From the NCBI RefSeq assembly GCF_000166355.1, contig NC_014652.1, forward strand, positions 1,437,001 through 1,501,000: DNA of 64,000 nucleotides, in the 5' to 3' direction. This DNA comes from Caldicellulosiruptor hydrothermalis 108. GTDB lineage: Bacteria > Bacillota > Thermoanaerobacteria > Caldicellulosiruptorales > Caldicellulosiruptoraceae. Of this stretch, positions 26,717-33,625 are shown piece by piece; the first letter of the stretch is position 1; each line of letters opens with the position of its first letter. The notes beneath the pieces were generated by a model. The model worked only from the letters and a program-made list of their open reading frames with translations. It was not told the DNA's origin and ran no database searches. A program made the position numbers and the translations under genes.

Positions 26717-27050
26717 TTTTATCTTCCTTTTTTTTGAGAATCAACAGCCTTGCTGTTTCAAAATGTGAAAGTTCTGTTGTAAAAATTGGAATTTGCTGCT
26801 CTATTGATTTTTGAAGCATATCAGAGTCGGGTTTTACTCCTTCTGTCAAGATTATTGCTTTTACTTCTCTGAGAGTTGCTATGGCAACCACATTCACATT
26901 GTTTTGAATGGTAATCCATATACTGTTGTCCTTAATATGCGATATTGCGAAACTCAAAACATCACCAATGTACACATTTTCATACTGCTCATCCTTTACA
27001 ATCCCATTTGCCAATTCAAAATACCTGCCTAAATTCAAAATGCTTGGCAC
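26700..27050 (-). CDS. DRTGG-domain protein (second copy)
   Basis: At 116 residues, it matches the DRTGG fold named after the domain in phosphotransacetylase N-terminal and CBS proteins. The core is VYIGDVLSFAISHI, then VNVVAIATLREVKAIILTEGVKPDSDML, and IFTTELSHFETARLL. DRTGG domains are thought to bind small ligands or mediate interaction. The GTG start at 27050 overlaps the stop of the hydrogenase-like gene (TAGTG). A paralogous DRTGG gene lies on the other side of that gene. Confidence 0.75.
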   Translation of the reverse strand: MPSILNLGRYFELANGIVKDEQYENVYIGDVLSFAISHIKDNSIWITIQNNVNVVAIATLREVKAIILTEGVKPDSDMLQKSIEQQIPIFTTELSHFETARLLILKKKEDKNEALL

Positions 27051-28381
27051 TACTCATCATTCCTTTCAAGTGATGGTGGCAGTTTATTCGAAAGCTCAAC
27101 CATCTTGTTTGCAAGCTCTTTTATGTTTTCCCTAAGAATAAAGATACAATCTGTGTCATTGGCAAAACCACGCACTATATCCTCGGCAAGAGTTTTGCAT
27201 GTAGGTGAACCACAAGCACCACAGTCCAAACCCGGCAACATATTGAGTATATTATTTACCTTTTCAAACTTTTCCATAGCTCTTTCAATGTCAGAGTCAA
27301 GTTCAAGCACAGGATTTGTTTCTAATTCTTTTTCAAAAAGAACATCCTCAAGCTTGAGAGAAAAACTATTAATAATCTCCTCTGTCCACGCTGAAAGACT
27401 CTCTTCTTTGTCTTTTAATTTGGAAGACAATCTTTTAATACGATTTTTGGCAACATACGGATTTTCTACTGCAAGAGGTCCTCCAACACACCCACCACTG
27501 CAAGCAAGACCTTCAAAATATGTAATGTCTTTGAGTTTGCCATTTTCAATCTCCTCTAAAACTTTGGCCACGTTGTGAATACCATCTACATTTACATACT
27601 CTTCAATTTCCAACGCCAAGCTTTCACCGCCTGAGGCTGCCCATCCAATACCTTTGCCTGAGGCAATCGAAAGAGGCTTTACATCTTTTATCTCTCTGAG
27701 CTTGCTTCTTACAAGTCCATAAACATCTTTTATCGCTATTACTCCATCAACATATGAACGCTCAAAACCAAGAGGACTATTTACATATGTCATCTTTGCC
27801 GCACATGGAGATATAAAAAAAGCTCCTATTTTGTCTTCTTCAATCCCCTTTTCCTTATGTATCTTTTTCTTAGCAATATATGCAGCAACTTCCATAGGCG
27901 AGGCAAGTGGCAGGATATTCTCTATTAGGTCTGGAAATTTTGTCTGGATGAGCCTGACAACTGCCGGACATGCAGAGGAAATTATTGGTTTTTTGTTTTT
28001 CTCAGATAGAATAAACTGTTTTGTAAAGTGGGTTACTATTTCTGCTGCTTTTGCTACCTCAAATACATCATCAAATCCAAGTTCAAGCAAAGCATACAGT
28101 AGCTTATTTACATCATCAACCTCAAATTGAGCGTAAAATGAAGGTGCAGGCAGTGCAACCTTATATTGAAATTTATTGATTTCTTCTAAACTGTCAGTAA
28201 TGGCATATTTTGCGTGGTATGGACATGTCCTTATACATTCCCCACAATCTATGCACCTTTGGTCAATAATCCTTGCTTTTGAGTTTCGAACTCTAATGGC
28301 TTCAGTTGGACATCTTTTAATACAGTTTGTACATCCTTTACATTTCTCTTTGTCAAGCATTATAGAATGCAAATTTTTCAT
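27050..28381 (-). CDS. Sensory/regulatory-type [FeFe] hydrogenase-like protein
   Basis: At 443 residues, it has two N-terminal [4Fe-4S] motifs (CKGCTNCIKRC, CIDCGECIRTC), an H-cluster domain (about 85-330) and a C-terminal [4Fe-4S] segment with CGACGSPTCKTLAEDIV. H motifs diverge: SSACPAVV replaces TSCCPxW, so the proton-transfer Cys is Ala; SPCAAKM replaces MPCxxK; LACSGGCVGGPLA replaces MACxGGCxxGGGQ. Ala at that Cys is known in the Thermotoga HydS sensory hydrogenase. DRTGG, anti-sigma-like and PHP neighbours suggest redox/H2 sensing rather than bulk H2 production. Confidence 0.85.
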   Translation of the reverse strand: MKNLHSIMLDKEKCKGCTNCIKRCPTEAIRVRNSKARIIDQRCIDCGECIRTCPYHAKYAITDSLEEINKFQYKVALPAPSFYAQFEVDDVNKLLYALLELGFDDVFEVAKAAEIVTHFTKQFILSEKNKKPIISSACPAVVRLIQTKFPDLIENILPLASPMEVAAYIAKKKIHKEKGIEEDKIGAFFISPCAAKMTYVNSPLGFERSYVDGVIAIKDVYGLVRSKLREIKDVKPLSIASGKGIGWAASGGESLALEIEEYVNVDGIHNVAKVLEEIENGKLKDITYFEGLACSGGCVGGPLAVENPYVAKNRIKRLSSKLKDKEESLSAWTEEIINSFSLKLEDVLFEKELETNPVLELDSDIERAMEKFEKVNNILNMLPGLDCGACGSPTCKTLAEDIVRGFANDTDCIFILRENIKELANKMVELSNKLPPSLERNDE

Positions 28382-28413
28382 TTATAATTCACTTCCCTAC
28401 ATTTCAAAGATGG

Positions 28414-28848
28414 TCATTTATTGTAAATAATCATATATACCCTCGTACCTTTGCCTTTTTTTGAATCAATCTCAAAATAATCTGAGTACTTCTTCATGTT
28501 TGGAAGACCCATACCCGCTCCAAATCCCAAGTTTCTTATCTCTTCGGGAGCGGTGGAATACCCTTCTCTCATTGCAAGCTCAATATCTTCAATGCCAGGT
28601 CCATTATCTTGAGCTATTACTTCAATCTTGTCCTTTGAAATTATGGCTTTTAAAATCCCACCAACAGAATGTATAACAATATTCATCTCTGCTTCATAAG
28701 AGACAATAGCAACTTTTTTGAGTATCTCTGGTTTTACACCAAGTTTCTTTAAAGTCTCTTTAATCTTAGAAGAAGCTTCACCTGCCAATATAAAATTGCC
28801 CGGCTCAATCTCAAATTCCAGCTCAAGCAGCATCTTTCTCAGCAGCAC
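28414..28848 (-). CDS. Anti-sigma-like (RsbW/SpoIIAB-type) serine kinase ATPase
   Basis: At 144 residues, this GHKL ATPase has KVAIVSYEAEMNIVIHS (N box), VIAQDNGPGIEDIELAMREGYSTAP (G1) and LGFGAGMGLPNMKKYSDYF (G2). This is the layout of RsbW/SpoIIAB anti-sigma factors and related kinases. It sits between a DRTGG gene and the sensory hydrogenase, so it may pass their signal on. The start is GTG 28848 or ATG 28833. The longer version overlaps the DRTGG gene by 10 nt. No sigma factor gene is adjacent. Confidence 0.8.
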   Translation of the reverse strand: MLLRKMLLELEFEIEPGNFILAGEASSKIKETLKKLGVKPEILKKVAIVSYEAEMNIVIHSVGGILKAIISKDKIEVIAQDNGPGIEDIELAMREGYSTAPEEIRNLGFGAGMGLPNMKKYSDYFEIDSKKGKGTRVYMIIYNK

Positions 28849-29192
28849 CTTTCTTTCCCAAGTCCGCTTTCATAAAGTATTCCGCATGCTTGAAACATTG
28901 GATAATCAGTCCCAAGAAGAGCTATACACTTTTCTTTTGCAAGTTTTAACATCTCTTCCGACGGTTGTTTGCCTCGAACAATTATCACAGCTTTTATATC
29001 CATCATCTCTGCAGTCCTTATTACTTGAGGATTTACAAGACCTGTCAATAAAATCACCTTTTCTTTCACAAATGCCAAAACGTCGCTCATAAGGTCAGAA
29101 CCACATGCATTTAAAAACTCCTCGCTGCTTACCTCTTCCGGCTCGAAATAAACCTTGCAATTTAAAAGTTCTTTGATTTTTATTAATTTCAT
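28839..29192 (-). CDS. DRTGG-domain protein (first copy)
   Basis: At 117 residues, this is a small DRTGG-fold protein with KIKELLNCKVYFEPEEV, GSDLMSDVLAFVKEKVILLTGLVNPQVIRTAEMMDIKAVIIVRG and ALLGTDYPMFQACGILYESG. The GSDLMSDVLA segment aligns with the VYIGDVLSFA region of the second copy, so the two are paralogues. It heads the sensory hydrogenase cluster, 20 nt after tlyA, and may share the transcript coming from OLE RNA-dxs-tlyA. Ligand unknown. Confidence 0.78.
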   Translation of the reverse strand: MKLIKIKELLNCKVYFEPEEVSSEEFLNACGSDLMSDVLAFVKEKVILLTGLVNPQVIRTAEMMDIKAVIIVRGKQPSEEMLKLAKEKCIALLGTDYPMFQACGILYESGLGKERCC

Positions 29193-29212
29193 TACAAATA
29201 ACCTCCAAATTA

Positions 29213-30022
29213 TTACTTTTTCTCACCCAATGTTTCAAAGGCTTGGTTGACAATTTCTTCTATTGAAATGTCAACCATGTTATTTTTGGTCTCATCCTCC
29301 ATTTTAATATAGAGGAGATATTCTATATTTCCCTCTGGCCCTGTGATTGGCGAATATGTCAGACCCTTGATTGAGATTCCGAGCGAAAAATAGTGATCAA
29401 TTACCTTTTTGATCACATTTTTATGAGTTTCCTTAGACTTTACAACTCCTCTTTTTCCAACCTCCTTTCTTCCTGCTTCAAACTGGGGTTTTATCAGCAA
29501 AACGCCTTCTGTACCATTCTCCATGAACTCTTTTACCTTCTCTGCAATTAGGTTCAAAGAAATAAAGGAGACATCGCATACTATAATATCAATTTTATCC
29601 TGAATACTTTTTCTATCAAAGTACCTAAAATTAGTCTTTTCAAAATTTACTACTCTCGGGTCCTCTCTTAACTTCCATGCAAGCTGACCATATCCAACAT
29701 CTACACAGTAGACCTTTTTAGCACCATGTTGAAGCAAACAGTCTGTAAAACCACCTGTTGAAGCTCCGATGTCAAGGGCAATTTTGCTTTCAACAGAAAT
29801 TCTAAAAAACTCTAAAGCCTTTTCAAGTTTAAGACCGCCTCTGCTGACATATTTTAGTGGCTCTTTTATTATTATCTGGCTCCTTTCATCTATCATTTCC
29901 CCTGCTTTTTCTATTTTTTGATTATTCACATATACGTTGCCACTCAAAATTAATGCTTTTGCCTTTTCACGTGATTCTGCCAGTCCCTTTTCAACAAGAA
30001 GTATATCAGCCCTCTTTTTCAA
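29213..30022 (-). CDS. tlyA: TlyA-family rRNA 2'-O-methyltransferase
   Basis: At 269 residues, it has an N-terminal S4 RNA-binding domain (about 3-62, RADILLVEKGLAESREKAKALI) and a FtsJ-like SAM methyltransferase domain with ALDIGASTGGFTDCLL near residue 82 and IIVCDVSFISLNLI near 148. TlyA methylates rRNA at C1409/C1920-type positions. The name hemolysin is historical. The TTG start overlaps the dxs stop, and dxs-tlyA linkage is usual in Firmicutes. Confidence 0.92.
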   Translation of the reverse strand: MKKRADILLVEKGLAESREKAKALILSGNVYVNNQKIEKAGEMIDERSQIIIKEPLKYVSRGGLKLEKALEFFRISVESKIALDIGASTGGFTDCLLQHGAKKVYCVDVGYGQLAWKLREDPRVVNFEKTNFRYFDRKSIQDKIDIIVCDVSFISLNLIAEKVKEFMENGTEGVLLIKPQFEAGRKEVGKRGVVKSKETHKNVIKKVIDHYFSLGISIKGLTYSPITGPEGNIEYLLYIKMEDETKNNMVDISIEEIVNQAFETLGEKK

Positions 30023-31869
30023 CTCTCTATCAACTCCATAATTACTTTTGTTAAGCTTCCTTTATCCATTCCAAGCATTGAATAAAGCTGAGAAATTGAA
30101 CCATGAGGAATAAATTTATCAGGTATAGCTATGTGCTTAATCTTCGGTAACCTTTCTTCAGCTGCAATACTTTTTATTTTTTCACCAAGCCCCCCGATAA
30201 CACTGTTATCTTCCACAATCAGAACTTTCTCGTGTATCCTCACTATTCTTTTTATAATCTCAGTATTTAGGGGTTTTATAAATCTTACATTTACCAGTGT
30301 TACATCCAACTTGTTTTTGCTAATAATATCATATAACATTGAAACATGTCTTCCAATAGAAAATATGGCCAGATTCTTTCCTTCTTTTAATATCTCTGGT
30401 TCAGAAAGTTTAATTTCATCATAAAAACCTACCTGTTTGCAGCTCCCACGCGGATATCTTATTGCAATAGGTCCGTCCTGATAAAAAGCTGCAAATTCCA
30501 GCATCATTTCAAATTCTTTTGTATCCTTTGGCACCATCAATGTCAAGTTTGGAATTAGGCTCAAATACGATATATCAAAACTTCCATGGTGTGTCTCTCC
30601 ATCCTCACCAACAAGACCTGCTCTGTCTACACAGAAGACCACATTCAAATTTTGAAGACACACATCATGAATAATCTGGTCAAAAGCTCTTTGTAGGAAG
30701 GTTGAATATATGGCAACAAACGGTTTAAATCCCTCTTTAGCAAGAGCACCTGCAAAAGTGACCGCATGTTCCTCTGCTATTCCAACATCAAAAAACCTTT
30801 GAGGATACATCTTTGCAAACTTGCTAAGACCAGTACCATCAGGCATTGCAGCGGTGATTGCTAATATCTTTGGATTGCGCTTGGCAAGCTCGCAAAGTTT
30901 ATCACCCAAAACCTCAGAAAATGTCTTTGAAGTATTGTCAGATAAATGATTCCCAGTTTCTATGTCAAATGGCGGAACACCATGGAATTTTTCTGGAAAC
31001 CTTTCAGCATGTTCATATCCTTTACCCTTTTGTGTAACCACATGAACCAAAACAGGTCTTTCAAAATCTTTAACACTTTTAAATACTTCACAAAGCCTTT
31101 CTATGTCATGACCGTCAATAGGTCCATAATATTCAAATCCAAGCGCTTCAAACAAAGTCCCAGGAAAGAAAAAATATTTTAAACTTCCTTTTACTTTTCT
31201 CACAAACTTGCTCAAGTTTTTTCCAACAACCGGAATTCCTTCTACCAAGCTATCAGCAGCCTTTTTCAATTTAAAATAACGTGGTTTTGTTCGTACCTTT
31301 GATAGATATTTTGCAATCGCACCAACATTTTTGGAGATTGACATGTCATTGTCATTCAAAATGACAAGAAGTTTACCATTATATCTGCCGGCATTATTGA
31401 GTCCTTCATATGCGAGTCCTCCAGTTAAAGCTCCGTCTCCTATAACCGCAATCACATCGTAGTCTTCATTTTTAAGGTCACGTGCAACTGCAAATCCCAG
31501 AGCAACAGAAATAGATGTAGAGCTGTGGCCAGTATCAAACGAATCATAAATGCTCTCTTTTGACTTCGGAAAACCGCTCAAACCACTAAATTTCCTCAAG
31601 GTATTGAACTTTTGCTTTCGTCCTGTCAAAATCTTATAAACATAACATTGATGTCCTACATCCCACACAATTTTATCTTTTGGTGGGTCAAAAACCTTTA
31701 GCAGAGCAAGGGTAAGCTCAACAACCCCTAAGTTTGCCGCCAAGTGTCCACCTGTATTGGCGATGTTATACAACAGAAATTCTCTTATCTCTTCAGCAAG
31801 TTCATAGAGTTCGGATATACTCAATCTTTTTACATCTTCAGGATAGTTCACCTTTTCTAATATACCCAA
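30019..31869 (-). CDS. dxs: 1-deoxy-D-xylulose-5-phosphate synthase
   Basis: This thiamine-diphosphate enzyme condenses pyruvate and glyceraldehyde 3-phosphate, the first step of the MEP isoprenoid pathway. The 616 residues show VWDVGHQCYVYKILTGR, the ThDP motif GDGALTGGLAYEGLNNAG near 155, ILNDNDMSIS, DGHD near 265, FDVGIAEEHAVTFAGALA near 370 and IRYPRG near 460. TTG 31869 is the probable start, following oapA closely. Its product feeds the prenyl carriers of wall synthesis. Confidence 0.95.
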   Translation of the reverse strand: MGILEKVNYPEDVKRLSISELYELAEEIREFLLYNIANTGGHLAANLGVVELTLALLKVFDPPKDKIVWDVGHQCYVYKILTGRKQKFNTLRKFSGLSGFPKSKESIYDSFDTGHSSTSISVALGFAVARDLKNEDYDVIAVIGDGALTGGLAYEGLNNAGRYNGKLLVILNDNDMSISKNVGAIAKYLSKVRTKPRYFKLKKAADSLVEGIPVVGKNLSKFVRKVKGSLKYFFFPGTLFEALGFEYYGPIDGHDIERLCEVFKSVKDFERPVLVHVVTQKGKGYEHAERFPEKFHGVPPFDIETGNHLSDNTSKTFSEVLGDKLCELAKRNPKILAITAAMPDGTGLSKFAKMYPQRFFDVGIAEEHAVTFAGALAKEGFKPFVAIYSTFLQRAFDQIIHDVCLQNLNVVFCVDRAGLVGEDGETHHGSFDISYLSLIPNLTLMVPKDTKEFEMMLEFAAFYQDGPIAIRYPRGSCKQVGFYDEIKLSEPEILKEGKNLAIFSIGRHVSMLYDIISKNKLDVTLVNVRFIKPLNTEIIKRIVRIHEKVLIVEDNSVIGGLGEKIKSIAAEERLPKIKHIAIPDKFIPHGSISQLYSMLGMDKGSLTKVIMELIES

Positions 31870-31887
31870 TACCTCTCACTTCCCAAG

Positions 31888-32439
31888 TTACATTTTTAAA
31901 AATATTCCAAGGACTTTTCCACTTATTTTTACAATCTCATTACTCTTTTGGATTGCAAAATATTTTCCGATTGACTTGCCAGATATTGTTATAGCAGCAA
32001 CCATTGCAGTCAGAAGTATGGAAAGAAGAATGGGATTGGCTTTGCTATTTTTTGCTATATAAAATACAATACTTGCAGAAAGTGCTCCACTCAATATTCC
32101 GCATATATCTCCTATAACATCGTTGCAAATAGAAGATACTTTGCTTGCATTTTTTATGAGCCATACACTCACCTTTGCACCTTTTACTTTTTTTGCAGCC
32201 ATTGCGTGAAAAGGGACCTCATCAGCTGCAGTTGTAGCGATACCAATTATGTCAAAGATTATTCCCAATAAAATTATACAAAATAAAAGTATGAATGAAA
32301 TTGTCACAGGTAATCTTTCTGATACATAGCTTGAAATGTAGTTTAGAGTAGCTGACAGTAAAAACGATAAAATAAACAATATTAGTGTCCATTTGAAATA
32401 TTCTCTCTTTTTATTCTGCATTTTTTTCTTGTTTTTCAT
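31888..32439 (-). CDS. oapA: OLE RNA-associated membrane protein OapA
   Basis: At 183 residues from ATG 32439 (GGGAG 6 nt upstream), it has a Lys-rich N-terminus, then about four membrane helices. Two polar motifs stand out: FDIIGIATTAADEVPFHA near residue 63 and SSICNDVIGDICGILSG near 100, the DUF21-related pattern reported for OapA. OapA binds OLE RNA and takes it to the membrane. The gene begins 58 nt after the 3' end of the RNA, the classic arrangement. A longer frame to 32559 would run into the RNA's terminal stem and is rejected. Confidence 0.88.
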   Translation of the reverse strand: MKNKKKMQNKKREYFKWTLILFILSFLLSATLNYISSYVSERLPVTISFILLFCIILLGIIFDIIGIATTAADEVPFHAMAAKKVKGAKVSVWLIKNASKVSSICNDVIGDICGILSGALSASIVFYIAKNSKANPILLSILLTAMVAAITISGKSIGKYFAIQKSNEIVKISGKVLGIFLKM

Positions 32440-32496
32440 TTTCATCTCCCGAAAGTTACTTTTTGAAAAATATATTGAAAAATATATAAATTTATT

Positions 32497-33110
32497 GGGA
32501 TAGGGTGATTTTACGAAGGGTAAATTTTGCGGCTTAAGGTCTGGTAGGATTTCCCCCAAACTTACCTCCCGTCGCCAGGAGGCGGTTTCCCTTTAAAAGT
32601 TTGGGTGTGCGGTTGCCCAACACACAACCAGATCGCCACTTAGTCCGCACTTTAATCCCCTTCGTAAAGCCAATACATGGCACAGCCTAGGAGCTTTCCT
32701 CGACAGAGGGCATGCTTTCTAGCCTCTTTTGCGAAATAGATTTCAGGCCTCAAGACCTTCCTAAAAACGGGCCCTATTTCTAGGAAGGCCAGAAATTCGG
32801 CCATCCGTCTATTCCGCTCAAGGCAGGCTACACTACCCCAAGCACATCCTTTCTCAAAAAGGACGCACCTGGCGGTAGGTTTTACTAACGCACAAAAAGC
32901 TTCTTTCTTTTTGTGCGTTAGCCTCCACGGGAAAAGGGGTGCATCCTGCATGCCATTGCAGGACTCCCTTAACCCTTACTCCCAGCTTCAACCCCTGACT
33001 GGGCGTCAGAAGCCGAAACCAGGAACTTCATCGGTGTGCCCTTTGGCGGATTTTTAGGCCCGCCTTCGAAAGCAGCCACTCTGACTAGGATACTGCATCA
33101 CCCTATCCCA
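32497..33110 (-). ncRNA. ole: OLE RNA (ornate, large, extremophilic)
   Basis: This roughly 614-nt non-coding region is much richer in GC than its surroundings. The ends pair over 13 bp: GGGATAGGGTGAT at 33109-33097 and ATCACCCTATCCC at 32510-32498 (minus strand order). Inside are strong hairpins, such as a 15-bp perfect stem CTAACGCACAAAAAG / CTTTTTGTGCGTTAG (32885-32899 with 32907-32921), and TCCTGCA/TGCAGGA. Length, a closing terminal stem, dense internal structure and the adjacent downstream oapA gene are the hallmarks of OLE RNA, which forms a membrane ribonucleoprotein linked to stress, Mg and ethanol responses. A covariance-model match has not been run. Confidence 0.93.
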
Positions 33111-33146
33111 TCTTCACATTCTTGATTATTCAGTTTTCAGAATAAT

Positions 33147-33175
33147 ATTATATCACAGCTTTTGTTTTGCTTCAA
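33147..33175 (-). promoter_or_regulatory. Promoter of OLE RNA-oapA
   Basis: Minus strand TTGAAG (33175-33170), 17 nt, TATAAT (33152-33147). The predicted start near 33140 lies about 30 nt before the OLE terminal stem. The -35 overlaps the last codon of the upstream DUF212 gene. Confidence 0.75.
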
Positions 33176-33618
33176 ATCATTATTGTGGCAATTAATATTC
33201 CAACTATGGCTCCTGCAAAGACTTCTGTAGGTTTGTGACCTATGAGCTCTTTTAGTTTATATTGAGGCTTGTAATGTGGTGAAAGATACATCTCAATTAT
33301 CTCGTTCAAAGTCTGTGCCTGTTTCCCAGCCTCTCTTCTTACTCCTGCCGCATCGTACATCACAATTAAAGTAAATGTTAATGAAATAGCAAAATTGGTT
33401 GAGCTAAAGCCATCTATAAGCCCCACAGCAGTTGAAAGCCCACTTGCAAACGCTGAATGAGAACTCGGCATCCCTCCGGAGCTTATGAACCATTTGAGGT
33501 CAACTTTTCGTGTTATGATAAATGCTATCACAATCTTTAAAAACTGTGCAGCAAACCAGCTGACAACACCAACCTCAAGCGCCTTATTCCTTAAAATCTC
33601 TAACACAACCTCTTTCAT
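33172..33618 (-). CDS. DUF212 (divergent PAP2) membrane protein
   Basis: At 148 residues from ATG 33618 (GAGGG 4 nt upstream, 7 nt after pcrA), it has about four membrane helices. The signature is SSGGMPSSHSAFASGLSTAVGL near residue 50, a PAP2-like phosphatase motif, and MYDAAGVRREAGKQAQTLNEI, typical of DUF212/YuiD. A lipid- or polyprenyl-phosphate phosphatase role is inferred from the family. Upstream starts at 33651 and 33687 lie inside pcrA and lack ribosome sites. Confidence 0.85.
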   Translation of the reverse strand: MKEVVLEILRNKALEVGVVSWFAAQFLKIVIAFIITRKVDLKWFISSGGMPSSHSAFASGLSTAVGLIDGFSSTNFAISLTFTLIVMYDAAGVRREAGKQAQTLNEIIEMYLSPHYKPQYKLKELIGHKPTEVFAGAIVGILIATIMI

Positions 33619-33625
33619 CTTTCCC

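Noticed and set aside
27050..28381. Second catalytic H2-producing hydrogenase
   Set aside because: Loss of the proton-transfer Cys and altered L2/L3 motifs argue for a sensory role.
32440..32559. N-terminal extension of the OapA frame
   Set aside because: It would place coding sequence over the OLE terminal stem; the ribosome site supports ATG 32439.
32652..32951. A 99-codon minus-strand open frame inside the GC-rich block
   Set aside because: It lies wholly within the OLE RNA, its composition follows RNA stems, it resembles no protein family, and it lacks a ribosome site.
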